A DNA stretch of 63,472 nucleotides from an uncultured Clostridia bacterium. GTDB lineage: Bacteria > Bacillota > Clostridia > Oscillospirales > Oscillospiraceae. Below are positions 16,327-24,682 of this stretch, one piece after another; the stretch's first letter is position 1, and each line of letters begins with the position of its first letter. Made by a program: the position numbers and the translations under genes. The notes below the pieces were generated by a model. The model saw only the letters and a list, made by a program, of their open reading frames with translations. It was not told the DNA's origin and searched no databases. Location: positions 1 to 63,472 of the forward strand of contig CANSSG010000014.1 in NCBI GenBank assembly GCA_947649615.1. Direction: 5' to 3'.

Positions 16327-18001
16327 AGGCGTCCCGCTCCTTCCTCCGCACCGGGAGCCGCAGCCAGACGCGGCTCCCTTCCCCCGCCGAACTCTCAGCG
16401 GACAAACCGTACCCTTCCCCGTACCGCAGCCTTAGGATGCTGTCCACGTTGAACAGCCCCAAATGCCCGCTGGGAAGCCGCTTATCCGCGCTGTTCAGCC
16501 GTTCCAGCACCTCCGGCGCGATTCCCTGCCCGTTATCGGACACATACAGCAGCAAATCGCCATTTTCCTCCGCCGCCCAGACTTTGATGTAGCCATCCTC
16601 CCGGCCGCCGACGCCGTGGAGGATGGCGTTTTCCACCAAAGGCTGCAAGGACAGCTTGGGAATCAAACACCCCTGAAACCGGTCAGAAACATCCAGCTCA
16701 CAAGTAAACCGGTCTCCAAACCGGATGGTCTGGATGTTGACGTACCGTTCCACCAATTCCAGCTCCTCCTCCAGCGTGACGGTCTCGTCCCCGGAAATGC
16801 TGGAACGCAGGATCGCCGCCAAATCCGTGGCGAGCGCCGCCACCTCCGGGGCTTGATGCGCCATCCCCAACCATTTCACCGCGTCCAGGGTGTTATATAG
16901 GAAATGGGGGTTAAGCTGCGCCTGCATCATCCGCAGGCGGGCTTCGTTCAACTCCCGTTCCCTTTGGACGGAGCGGTCCAGGTTCAGCCGGTATTCCTCC
17001 GCCATATGGTTAAACCGGCCCGCCAGCCGTCCCAGCTCGTCCGCCCGGCCGGTTTCCAGGCGCACGTCCAGCCGCCCCCGTTCCACCTGCCCCATAGCCT
17101 CGTCCAACTGATGGACGGGCTTTGACAGGTACCGGCTGAGAATCCACGCGCTCAAAAGCCCCAGGGCGAGACACAGCACCCCCATGGACGCCCCGGTCAG
17201 GTAGATGGCTCCCATTACCGGGGGCGCAAAGGCCCTGGGCTGCTGCAAAATGAGGACGAACCCGGTGGACTCATGCTTCCGGGCAAAGAAGCGGTAAGCC
17301 CCCTGCTCCGGCGTCTGGCCGGAAAGGAGCTGCCGCCGCAGCCCGTCCGCCGTTTCCGCCGCCTGGGCGGGCCGGGAGTAATAGACCGGCCGCCACCGCC
17401 CATCCAGCAGCAGCACTTCGCTGGCCGCTGCGTACTGCCCGCCGAACAGGCTGTCAAATCCGCCCTGCCCGATCACGGCGATAACGTAGCCGAGAATCCG
17501 CTCCCCGCTGCGGACCGCCAGGCCCGCCTGAAGCGTACCATCCCCGCCGGGCCGCAGGACGACTTCTTCAGACTCCCCGGCGGCGCGCAGCAGTCCCCAA
17601 TTGGTATCCAGCGCCCCGCCGGGAACGCCGGAGGTCGTGTACCGGCGCACACCCGCCCCATCGCAGACATCCAGCCTTACCGCCTCCCGCATAGGAACGG
17701 CGGCGCGGTAGAGCACCTGATACAGCGTCCTGGAATCTCCGCCGCCCCGCCGGAGGGCGGAGCGCACCACCGTACTGCCGGCCGGCGCTTCCAGCGTCTC
17801 CCGGCAGGTGTCGGACAGCCCGCCCAGCGTCAGGGACAGCCCGGCAAGCTGCTCCTGGGCCTGCTGGGCCAGGTTCCGCTCGCTGCGGACCACCTGCAAG
17901 CGCAGCAGCAGCGCGCCGCACAGAAGCACGGGCAGCATAATCGACAGCAGCATGGTCACAAAAATCCGGTTGCGGAAGGATTTCCCAATCCAACCCTTCA
18001 T
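16304..18001 (-). CDS. LytS/YesM-type sensor histidine kinase (HptS-like)
   Basis: A 565-residue membrane kinase. It has TM1 near residues 13-34, an extracytoplasmic sensor of about 220 residues, TM2 near 262-285, a HAMP linker containing LSKPVHQLDEAMGQVERGRLDVR, the phospho-acceptor motif NPHFLYNTLDAVKWL, the N-box LVENAILHG and the G-box SDNGQGIAPE. The start at 18001 overlaps the stop of the upstream binding-protein gene as ATGA. The order binding protein, kinase, AraC-type regulator matches the staphylococcal hexose-phosphate sensing system HptA-HptS-HptR. Confidence 0.93.
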   Translation of the reverse strand: MKGWIGKSFRNRIFVTMLLSIMLPVLLCGALLLRLQVVRSERNLAQQAQEQLAGLSLTLGGLSDTCRETLEAPAGSTVVRSALRRGGGDSRTLYQVLYRAAVPMREAVRLDVCDGAGVRRYTTSGVPGGALDTNWGLLRAAGESEEVVLRPGGDGTLQAGLAVRSGERILGYVIAVIGQGGFDSLFGGQYAAASEVLLLDGRWRPVYYSRPAQAAETADGLRRQLLSGQTPEQGAYRFFARKHESTGFVLILQQPRAFAPPVMGAIYLTGASMGVLCLALGLLSAWILSRYLSKPVHQLDEAMGQVERGRLDVRLETGRADELGRLAGRFNHMAEEYRLNLDRSVQRERELNEARLRMMQAQLNPHFLYNTLDAVKWLGMAHQAPEVAALATDLAAILRSSISGDETVTLEEELELVERYVNIQTIRFGDRFTCELDVSDRFQGCLIPKLSLQPLVENAILHGVGGREDGYIKVWAAEENGDLLLYVSDNGQGIAPEVLERLNSADKRLPSGHLGLFNVDSILRLRYGEGYGLSAESSAGEGSRVWLRLPVRRKERDAYAEGFDC

Positions 18002-18996
18002 GGCGCTTCCTCCCTCAGCCGCCTCCAGCGGTCCAGAATGGCCTCCCTCTCCCGGGCGGCGCGGTCCAGGTCGTAATCCAGCAGCCGCAGGCCTTCCGTC
18101 TCCGCAGGAAACCAATCCACGTCCACCCTTGCCGGCCTGCGGCGGCAGGTGTTGACCAGATAATTCTGGACGTCCTCCCCCAGGCAGAAGTCGATAAACA
18201 GCCGCGCGTTATCCCCATGGGGCGCGTTTTTGACAACCGCCATCCCATCCGGCAGGCGTACCGTCCCCTCCTCCGGATAGAGCAGCGCGATATCGCTGCG
18301 GCCCTCGGCGGCGAGCAGAGCCACCTCTTCCAGGGCGACGCCGATCGTATACCGCCCCTCCGCCACCTCCACGGCCACATCGCCTTCATAATCCACCACA
18401 AGCCCGTTCAAGTTCTGGTAAAAAGCGTCCAGCGTCTCCAATGGCTCCCCCGGCAGCGTTTGCAGCAGCGCCGCCAAGGCGGTATAACTGGCCCCGGAAG
18501 CCAGGGGGTCTTTAAACGCGATTCTTCCCCGCCACGCTGGGTCCAGCAGGCTGCCCCACCCCTCCGGCGGGTTCATCCGCACCAGCATGGGGTTGTAAAT
18601 CAGGACCACCGGCAGCAGGGAAAAGCCGGTCCAGCTCCCGTCCGGACACCGGCAGGCAGGGTCCAGCGCATCCGCCATCGGGCTGACGTAAGGCGCAAAT
18701 AAGTCCCGTCCGGCCTGCAAGCTGTCCACGCCTCCGCCGAACATCAGGTCGCAGACCGGCGCGCCGCTCTCTTTCTCCAACCGCTCCAGCAGCGCGGCGG
18801 TCCCTCCGGCCTCCACCTGGACCCACAGGCCGGTCCGCTCCTCGAATTCCTGGATAATGGGGGCATAAACGGATTCCTCGTGAGATGTATAGATGACCAG
18901 CCGCGCATCCTGCGCAGGCGCAAAACCGTCCCAATCCGTCCCGCCCCCGCATCCGGACAGCAGCAGGCAGATTACGACCGCCCATAAGCGTTTCAT
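17998..18996 (-). CDS. Iron/phosphonate-type substrate-binding lipoprotein (HptA/PgtC-like sensor)
   Basis: A 332-residue lipoprotein with lipobox LLLSGC (Cys16). The mature part resembles periplasmic binding proteins of the AfuA/PgtC/HptA class: LVIYTSHEESVYAPIIQEFEERTG near 32-55, LLVPVVLIYNP-like strand, and WGSLLDPAWRGRIAFKDP. In HptA and PgtC such proteins sense phosphorylated compounds and pass the signal to the kinase. Here no permease or ATPase is adjacent and the kinase overlaps by 4 bp, so a signalling rather than a transport role is likely. Ligand candidates are hexose phosphate or phosphoglycerate, by analogy only. Confidence 0.85.
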   Translation of the reverse strand: MKRLWAVVICLLLSGCGGGTDWDGFAPAQDARLVIYTSHEESVYAPIIQEFEERTGLWVQVEAGGTAALLERLEKESGAPVCDLMFGGGVDSLQAGRDLFAPYVSPMADALDPACRCPDGSWTGFSLLPVVLIYNPMLVRMNPPEGWGSLLDPAWRGRIAFKDPLASGASYTALAALLQTLPGEPLETLDAFYQNLNGLVVDYEGDVAVEVAEGRYTIGVALEEVALLAAEGRSDIALLYPEEGTVRLPDGMAVVKNAPHGDNARLFIDFCLGEDVQNYLVNTCRRRPARVDVDWFPAETEGLRLLDYDLDRAAREREAILDRWRRLREEAP

Positions 18997-19103
18997 CCGC
19001 GCCCCTCCATTCCCTTGATTTCCTCTATTTTAGCACATGCGCCCGATGGTGACAAGAGATTTCCCGCTTCCCCGCCGCTATGAAAAAGACGCCAAACTGC
19101 AAA

Positions 19104-19132
19104 TTGCATTCTCCAGCCCCGCCCTATATACT
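19104..19132 (+). promoter_or_regulatory. Promoter of the MerR-like gene
   Basis: TTGCAT at 19104-19109, a 17-bp spacer and TATACT at 19127-19132, about 40 bp before the ATG; AAAGGAG at 19158-19164 is the ribosome-binding site. Confidence 0.75.
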
Positions 19133-19171
19133 ATAAGCAAGTCCGGACCACATCATAAAAGGAGAATCGCA

Positions 19172-19597
19172 ATGAACGGATATTTTACCATTGAAGACCT
19201 GGCGGGCATGAGCGGATTGAGCACCCGCACCATCCGCAATTACATCACCAGCGGTCAACTGGAAGGCGAAAAGAACGACGGCATCTGGCGCTTCACGCCA
19301 GAGCAGTTTGGGCGCTTCCTTCAGCAGGACATGGTCCGCCAGAGCGTCCAAGCCAAAGCGAACGGCATCGTCTACGACTTCCTCCTGGCGGAGCGCAGGA
19401 AGGAAGCGGAGGGGTGCTTCATCTGGGATATCCCCGTATCTGGAGATGAAGCGGAACAAGTGCTGCGCGAAAAACTCATGGAGCGCGTTAACGCGTCCGG
19501 CGTGAAATGCGCCTACCGGTTTGAGAACGGCACAGCCCGCGCGATTCTCACCGGCAGCCCGTCCGCCTTGGCCGGCGTCATCTCATCCATGCAGTAA
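19172..19597 (+). CDS. MerR-type HTH protein with small C-terminal domain
   Basis: A 141-residue protein. The N-terminal winged HTH (residues 1-55) reads YFTIEDLAGMSGLSTRTIRNYITSGQLEG and FTPEQFGRFL, as in MerR-family proteins. Residues about 60-141 form a second small alpha/beta domain with no recognised ligand motif. There is no metal-binding Cys pattern. The start at 19172 is set by AAAGGAG; upstream in-frame Met codons precede the promoter. Role unknown; probably a local transcription regulator. Confidence 0.75.
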   Translation: MNGYFTIEDLAGMSGLSTRTIRNYITSGQLEGEKNDGIWRFTPEQFGRFLQQDMVRQSVQAKANGIVYDFLLAERRKEAEGCFIWDIPVSGDEAEQVLREKLMERVNASGVKCAYRFENGTARAILTGSPSALAGVISSMQ

Positions 19598-19677
19598 AAA
19601 AATTCCGCCGTTTACAGCCGGAGCGGCTTCCGCTAAAGGCGCATAGGCAGCGCGGCAGGATTTTGTCACAGAAACGG

Positions 19678-19706
19678 TTTACAGAAGTTCCCGAATGTGG
19701 TAAACT
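19678..19706 (+). promoter_or_regulatory. Promoter of the FtsW/RodA gene
   Basis: TTTACA at 19678-19683, a 17-bp spacer and TAAACT at 19701-19706, then TGGAGG before the GTG start. Confidence 0.65.
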
Positions 19707-19736
19707 AGCAGAGACTTTTTCACTGGAGGCAAGCTT

Positions 19737-20909
19737 GTGACCACATTAAAGAGAATGCTGCAATCCATACAGGACATCGTCCGCCGCGCGGATATGAAGC
19801 TGCTGGGGCTGTGCATCGTCTGTACGGCCTTTGGCCTGATACTGATTACCAGCGCGACGAACTACCTGCCCCCCTCCACCCAACTGCGGCGGATCATCAT
19901 CCAAGGCGGCGGCGCGGTCATAGGCATCGGGGCCTATTTCATATTTTCCAACATCGACATGGAGCATTTTTCGGAAAAGTGGTCTCTCTTTTTCCTGTTC
20001 GGCCTGGGCTTCATTGCCCTGCTCCGCTTTTTTGGAACAGACGACGGCACCGGCAACCGCGCGTGGCTGAAATTCCCCGGCGTTCCCTTCAGCATCCAGC
20101 CGTCAGAGGTCGTGAAGCTGACTTACACGGTCTTGCTGGCGAAGCAGCTGGCGTGGTTCCGGGAAAACCGCAAAATGAAAGGCCTCAGCTCCCTGGTTTT
20201 TCCTGCGGCCCACGCCGGCCTGATGTTCGTCTGGATTTACTTTTTCTCCAAGGACGCGGGCAGCGGGCTGGTATACCTGGTGATGTATGCCGGGATGGCG
20301 CTGGCGGCGGGGCTGGCATGGTATTGGTTCGCACTAGGCATCGGGACCCTCGGCGCAGGCATCGGCCTGCTGGCGGTGTTTGAGAAGCTTCCCCAGTACT
20401 GGGTGGACCGTTTCCATGTAGTCTTTGACCACAGCTATATGAACCCCGGCGGCGATGTTGGCTGGCAGCAGCGGAAAGGGCTGCTGGCCCTGGGCAGCGG
20501 CGGCCTATTTGGCCAAGGCCTCTTCCAGGGCATCCAGACCCAGGGAGAAAAGGGCAGCTTGCCCGCCCGTCAAACGGACTTCATTTTCTGCGTCTGCGGG
20601 GAAGAACTGGGCTTTATAGGCTGCCTGTTTATCATAATTCTGGAATTTCTCCTCGTCTACCGCTGCTTCCAGACGGCCCGCCAGGCAAAAAGCAGTATGG
20701 ATGCGCTGATTTGCGTGGGGTTCGGCTCGATGCTGATTTTCCAGACGGTAGAGAACATCGGGATGTGCCTGTTTGTCATGCCGGTGATTGGCTTGACGCT
20801 TCCCTTTTTCAGCTACGGCGGCAGTTCCATCGTCTCCCTCTACGCAGCCATGGGCATCGTCTCCGGGGTCCGGAGCCGGACGCTCCCGGACTGGCTGCGA
20901 AAAACCTAA
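19737..20909 (+). CDS. FtsW/RodA/SpoVE-family peptidoglycan glycosyltransferase
   Basis: A 390-residue SEDS-family membrane protein with about 10 hydrophobic segments. SEDS proteins polymerise lipid II into glycan strands and act with a class B penicillin-binding protein. Recognisable stretches are GNRAWLKFPGVPFSIQPSEVVKLTYTVLLA, KDAGSGLVYLVMY, the PARQTDFIFCVCGEELGFIG region with the conserved Asp, and the C-terminal GLTLPFFSYGGSSIV. It starts at GTG 19737. No cell-division cluster is nearby, so it is a stand-alone elongation or sporulation homologue; which of FtsW, RodA or SpoVE cannot be told. Confidence 0.93.
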   Translation: MTTLKRMLQSIQDIVRRADMKLLGLCIVCTAFGLILITSATNYLPPSTQLRRIIIQGGGAVIGIGAYFIFSNIDMEHFSEKWSLFFLFGLGFIALLRFFGTDDGTGNRAWLKFPGVPFSIQPSEVVKLTYTVLLAKQLAWFRENRKMKGLSSLVFPAAHAGLMFVWIYFFSKDAGSGLVYLVMYAGMALAAGLAWYWFALGIGTLGAGIGLLAVFEKLPQYWVDRFHVVFDHSYMNPGGDVGWQQRKGLLALGSGGLFGQGLFQGIQTQGEKGSLPARQTDFIFCVCGEELGFIGCLFIIILEFLLVYRCFQTARQAKSSMDALICVGFGSMLIFQTVENIGMCLFVMPVIGLTLPFFSYGGSSIVSLYAAMGIVSGVRSRTLPDWLRKT

Positions 20910-20926
20910 AACCGCCGCGATGACCA

Positions 20927-20961
20927 GAGGAGCCGGAAAACAGTACGTTTTCCGGCTCCTC
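20927..20961 (+). terminator. Hairpin after the FtsW/RodA gene
   Basis: A 14-bp perfect stem (GAGGAGCCGGAAAA with its complement) lies 17 bp after the stop. There is no strong T tract, so it may be a Rho-independent terminator of reduced strength or an mRNA-end stabiliser. Confidence 0.55.
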
Positions 20962-21033
20962 CGCCTGTGTGCGCCTCTGAAGGCTTCAGAGGGGGTGACT
21001 GTATCAAGCAAGCCCTATTCACAAAAAGTTCAC

Positions 21034-21062
21034 TTGACAAAAGGGCAGAACTGTAGTATATT
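21034..21062 (+). promoter_or_regulatory. Promoter of the Fur-family regulator gene
   Basis: TTGACA at 21034-21039, a 17-bp spacer and TATATT at 21057-21062. Confidence 0.8.
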
Positions 21063-21068
21063 CCTTTT

Positions 21069-21083
21069 TAGGATTTAGTCCTA
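21069..21083. promoter_or_regulatory. Candidate Fur/PerR operator
   Basis: TAGGA, five bases, TCCTA is a perfect inverted repeat starting 6 bp after the -10 box, at the expected transcription start. The position suits autorepression by the Fur-family protein encoded immediately downstream. It differs from the Bacillus PerR box, so assignment is by position and symmetry. Confidence 0.5.
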
Positions 21084-21099
21084 GTAAGGAGCAAGACCG

Positions 21100-21486
21100 A
21101 TGGCGGATAGAAATACGATGCAAAAGGAGATTATTTGCCAAACGCTGCGGGAGATGCACTGCCACCCCTCAGCCGCAATGGTATACGACCAGGTGCATCA
21201 GAGCCATCCTACCATCAGCCGCTCCACGGTCTATCGTGTGTTATCCCGAATGGCGGAGGAAGGCAAAATCCTCCGGTTGGATCTGGCTGGGGGCGACAGC
21301 CGCTACGACGGCGAAGTGGAACCCCACAGCCACGTCCGCTGCCGCGTATGCGGCGTAATGGCGGACCTTCCAGCCGCGCCGGTGGGACAGCCCGCCGATG
21401 ACCAGGGGTTTCTGCTGGAGGAGTGCGCGGTAATGTACCGGGGCCTATGCCCTTGCTGCCGGCGCAAGGCGGAAGCGCAATGTTAG
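21100..21486 (+). CDS. Fur-family regulator, PerR-like
   Basis: A 128-residue Fur-family protein. The winged HTH occupies residues about 15-75 (HPSAAMVYDQVHQSHPTISRSTVYRVLSRMAEEGKILRL). The dimerisation part includes PHSHVRCRVCG and CPCC, two CxxC-type pairs for structural zinc. Fur-family members sense iron, zinc or peroxide. The neighbour 60 bp downstream is a rubrerythrin, a peroxide-reducing enzyme, so a PerR-like peroxide sensor is the best guess. A palindrome in its own leader suggests autoregulation. Confidence 0.88.
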   Translation: MADRNTMQKEIICQTLREMHCHPSAAMVYDQVHQSHPTISRSTVYRVLSRMAEEGKILRLDLAGGDSRYDGEVEPHSHVRCRVCGVMADLPAAPVGQPADDQGFLLEECAVMYRGLCPCCRRKAEAQC

Positions 21487-21546
21487 TTACGCCGCGAGGC
21501 GTCTATAATAATGATTCAATCAAAAATTGAAAAGGAGATTTTTACT

Positions 21547-22089
21547 ATGAAGAAGTGGGTTTGCCCCGTATGTGGTTATGTTCATGAGGGAGATGTCCCC
21601 CCCGAGAAGTGTCCCCAGTGCGGCGTTCCCGGCGCGAAGTTTACCGAGCAGAAGGGTGAGATGAGCTGGGCTGCCGAGCATGTAGTGGGTGTTGCCAAGG
21701 GCGTTGACGAGCGCATCCTGGAAGGTCTCCATGCCAACTTTACCGGTGAGTGTACCGAAGTCGGCATGTATCTCGCCATGGCCCGTGTAGCCCACCGCGA
21801 GGGCTATCCCGAGATCGGCCTGTACTGGGAGAAGGCCGCCTACGAGGAGGCCGAGCATGCCGCTAAGTTCGCCGAGCTGCTGGGCGAGGTGGTGACTGAC
21901 TCCACCAAGAAGAACCTGGAGATGCGCGTCGAGGCCGAGAACGGCGCCACCGCCGGCAAGATGGAGATCGCCAAGCTGGCTAAGGAGCTGGGGCTGGACG
22001 CCATCCATGACACCGTCCACGAGATGGCCCGCGACGAGGCCCGGCATGGTAAGGCGTTTAAGGGGCTGCTGGAGCGGTATTTCAAGTAA
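21547..22089 (+). CDS. rbr: Reverse-type rubrerythrin (rubredoxin domain first)
   Basis: A 180-residue rubrerythrin with a swapped domain order. The rubredoxin-like iron centre is N-terminal ([10 protein letters not shown] and CPQCG, residues 6-26), and the ferritin-like diiron domain follows (residues about 45-180), with [15 protein letters not shown] and [13 protein letters not shown] supplying Glu and His ligands. It reduces hydrogen peroxide in strict anaerobes. The start at 21547 has AAAGGAG upstream. It lies 60 bp behind the PerR-like gene and is probably part of its regulon, as in Clostridium acetobutylicum. Confidence 0.95.
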   Translation: MKKWVCPVCGYVHEGDVPPEKCPQCGVPGAKFTEQKGEMSWAAEHVVGVAKGVDERILEGLHANFTGECTEVGMYLAMARVAHREGYPEIGLYWEKAAYEEAEHAAKFAELLGEVVTDSTKKNLEMRVEAENGATAGKMEIAKLAKELGLDAIHDTVHEMARDEARHGKAFKGLLERYFK

Positions 22090-22117
22090 GATTTTTGCCA
22101 CAATTTCAGCACTTTTT

Positions 22118-22151
22118 GAGGGGAACGGGGAAACCTGTTCCCCTCTTTTTA
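22118..22151 (+). terminator. Terminator after rubrerythrin
   Basis: GAGGGGAAC and GTTCCCCTC form a stem followed by a run of five T residues, 29 bp after the rubrerythrin stop. Confidence 0.85.
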
Positions 22152-22259
22152 GATGTGATGTGCGAGTTAGCGTGTGGTTCCTATCTGGCATTCGCTTTTT
22201 CAGCTTTCACAGGCGCGGCTTGTCGGGGGACCGGTCTTGCCGCTTTTTCTAAAAAAATT

Positions 22260-22288
22260 TTGCCATTCTAACCGAAAACCTCTATACA
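22260..22288 (+). promoter_or_regulatory. acsB promoter
   Basis: TTGCCA at 22260-22265, a 17-bp spacer and TATACA at 22283-22288, 63 bp before the acsB ATG. ACAGGAGG at 22334-22341 is a near-perfect ribosome-binding site. Confidence 0.7.
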
Positions 22289-22350
22289 AAAACGAGATTT
22301 TTTGGTATATTAAAGAAAGTGATTCTATTTTTACAGGAGGTTGCTTTCCT

Positions 22351-24480
22351 ATGAGCGCATTAACTGATCTTATTTATTCCGGTTCCAATGCCGTGGCTGG
22401 CCTGACGGAGGGCGCGGTTAACGACGCGATCGCCAAGCATGGCGCGGATACGCCGGTGGTTTTCCCTGACACAGCCTACTTCTTCCCCACGATCTATGCC
22501 GCTACCGGCGTAAAAGTCAAGACGCTGGGCGATCTGCCCGCCTGCGTGGGCGTCCTTAAAAGCTTGATTACCAACCAGGACGATCTCGGCGCGGCGCTGA
22601 ATGCAGGTCTCGCTACCGCTGTGGGCGCGGAGATTATAGAAGGTTTGAAATATGTGGGCGGCGCGGACCCCTACGCCGAAGATTCCGGCATCGGTTTTGT
22701 GCCTGACCCCATTATCCGCTCCCTGGGCGTTCCGCTGGTAACCGGCGATATTCCCGGTGTTGCCGTGGTGCTGGGCAAGGCGGACGATGGCGCCGATGTG
22801 GCGAAGGTGGTCAAGGACTACCAGTCCAAGGGCATCCTTACCTTCCTGATTGGCGAGTGCATTGAGCAGGCGCTTGCCGCTGGTGTGAAAATGGGCTTGG
22901 AGCTGCGGGTGGTACCCTTGGGACACGATGTAACCAGCGTGATTCATGTTGTCACCGTCGCGATTCGCGCCGCCTTGATTTTCGGCAACGTGAAGCCCGG
23001 CGATTTGGCCGGCCTGCTGGCTTATACCAAGGAGCGCGTTCCCGCTTTTGTCAATACCTTCGGCGCGCTGGATCCCGTGGTGGTTTCCGCAGGCGCGGGG
23101 GCTATTGCTTTAGGCTTCCCGGTGGTTGTGGATCAGGATATTGGCGGTTTGCAGGTTCCCGGCGCGCTGGAAGCCGTTACCAGCCATGATGAAACCGCAA
23201 AACACTCCCTGTCCCTGCGGGGCATCCATATCAAGGTCAAGGAATTGCCCATTCCGGTGGCTTTCGCCGCCGCCTTTGAGGGTGAGATTATCCGTAAGGC
23301 CGATATGAAGGTGGAGTTCTGGTCCAGTAAGAATACTACCTGCGAACTTGTCACTATGCGGGACGCGGACGCGGTGGAGGACCATAAAATTGTTATTGAC
23401 GGTCCTGATATCGACAACGGTGAGACGGAGTATGCCCTGGCGACCTATATCGAGGTCTATGGCGCGAAGATGCAGAAGGATTTTGAATCCGTTATCGAAC
23501 GGAAAATCCATGCCTGGTTCAACTACATGGAGGGCGTGATGCACACCGGACAACGGAACCAGTTCCGTATCCGGATTTCTAACGACGCCTTCCATAAGGG
23601 CCTGCGGATGAAGCACTTCGGCGAAGTCCTCTACTATATGATTATGGACGAGTTCGCCGCTGTGGTGGATAAGTGCCAGGTCACCCTGGTTACCGACCCG
23701 GTGAAGGCGAAGAAGGTCCTGGACGAGGAGGCGATGCCCGCCTACAACGCCCGTGACGACCGGCTCAGCTCCATGACCGACGAAAGCGTAGACAAATTCT
23801 ATACCTGCATCCTCTGCCAGTCCTTCGCCCCCAGCCATTGCTGCGTGGTGACGCCGGAACGCCTTGGGCTTTGCGGCGCGGTGAGTTGGCTGGACGCCAA
23901 GGCCACCAAGGAACTGAATGATGCAGGACCCTGCCAGCCTATCAGCAAGGAAGGCTGCACCGACGAGGTGAAGGGCTACTACCCCGACGTGGACCGGATG
24001 GTTCATGCCGCTACCCAGGGCGCGGTGGAGCATGTGAGCCTGTATTCGATTATGGAAGACCCCATGACCTCCTGCGGCTGCTTCGAGTGTATCTGCGGCA
24101 TCGAGCCTATTTCTAACGGCCTTGTCATCTGCAACCGGGAGTTCAAGGGCATGACGCCTACCGGCATGACCTTCGGCGAGCTGGCCTCCATGACCGGCGG
24201 CGGGGTGCAGACGCCTGGCTTTATGGGCCATGGACGGCATTTTATCGCTTCCAAAAAGTTCGCCGCCGCTGAGGGCGGCATTGCCAGAATTGTCTGGATG
24301 CCCAAGGAGCTGAAGGACGATGTGGCGTCCAGGCTCAACGCTACCGCGAAAGAATTGCTGGGGATTGATCATTTCTGCGACATGGTGGGGGATGAGACCA
24401 TTACCTCTGATCCGGAGGAGCTGCTCAACTTCCTGACGGAAAAGGGCCATCCTGTGATGAACCTGGCTCCGCTGATGTAA
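22351..24480 (+). CDS. acsB: Acetyl-CoA synthase subunit (CODH/ACS beta)
   Basis: A 709-residue acetyl-CoA synthase, which joins CO, a methyl group from the corrinoid protein and CoA in the Wood-Ljungdahl pathway. All six A-cluster cysteines are present: Cys486, Cys489, Cys498 and Cys508, then the Cys575-Gly-Cys577 nickel chelate. Their spacings (3, 12, 22, 89, 91) equal those of the Moorella enzyme (C506, 509, 518, 528, 595, 597). The start at 22351 is fixed by AGGAGG; an upstream in-frame ATG precedes the promoter. It is monocistronic, with its own promoter and terminator, and other Wood-Ljungdahl genes are not in the window. Confidence 0.97.
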   Translation: MSALTDLIYSGSNAVAGLTEGAVNDAIAKHGADTPVVFPDTAYFFPTIYAATGVKVKTLGDLPACVGVLKSLITNQDDLGAALNAGLATAVGAEIIEGLKYVGGADPYAEDSGIGFVPDPIIRSLGVPLVTGDIPGVAVVLGKADDGADVAKVVKDYQSKGILTFLIGECIEQALAAGVKMGLELRVVPLGHDVTSVIHVVTVAIRAALIFGNVKPGDLAGLLAYTKERVPAFVNTFGALDPVVVSAGAGAIALGFPVVVDQDIGGLQVPGALEAVTSHDETAKHSLSLRGIHIKVKELPIPVAFAAAFEGEIIRKADMKVEFWSSKNTTCELVTMRDADAVEDHKIVIDGPDIDNGETEYALATYIEVYGAKMQKDFESVIERKIHAWFNYMEGVMHTGQRNQFRIRISNDAFHKGLRMKHFGEVLYYMIMDEFAAVVDKCQVTLVTDPVKAKKVLDEEAMPAYNARDDRLSSMTDESVDKFYTCILCQSFAPSHCCVVTPERLGLCGAVSWLDAKATKELNDAGPCQPISKEGCTDEVKGYYPDVDRMVHAATQGAVEHVSLYSIMEDPMTSCGCFECICGIEPISNGLVICNREFKGMTPTGMTFGELASMTGGGVQTPGFMGHGRHFIASKKFAAAEGGIARIVWMPKELKDDVASRLNATAKELLGIDHFCDMVGDETITSDPEELLNFLTEKGHPVMNLAPLM

Positions 24481-24487
24481 CATGTCT

Positions 24488-24521
24488 GCCCGGGGACGGC
24501 TGCGTCCCCGGGCGTTTTTTT
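24488..24521 (+). terminator. acsB terminator
   Basis: GCCCGGGGAC, a 6-nt loop and GTCCCCGGGC, followed by a run of seven T residues: a textbook intrinsic terminator just after acsB. Confidence 0.95.
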
Positions 24522-24589
24522 CGGCAAATATCGGGGCTTCTTGTGATTCTTGCTGAAAAGCCGCACGGATATTTAGCACATTTCCCATC

Positions 24590-24618
24590 TTGCCAGATGG
24601 GGTCGGGCGGTGTATCAT
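24590..24618 (+). promoter_or_regulatory. Promoter of the aldolase-PFK-TPI-LarA2-transporter operon
   Basis: TTGCCA at 24590-24595, a 17-bp spacer and TATCAT at 24613-24618, followed by the very AT-rich stretch 24619-24645. GGAGG precedes the ATG at 24683. Confidence 0.65.
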
Positions 24619-24682
24619 AAAATTAATTAAATTAAATAAGTAATTCAGCGGCGCGACCCTGCCGCTTATGGAGGTAAATGCT

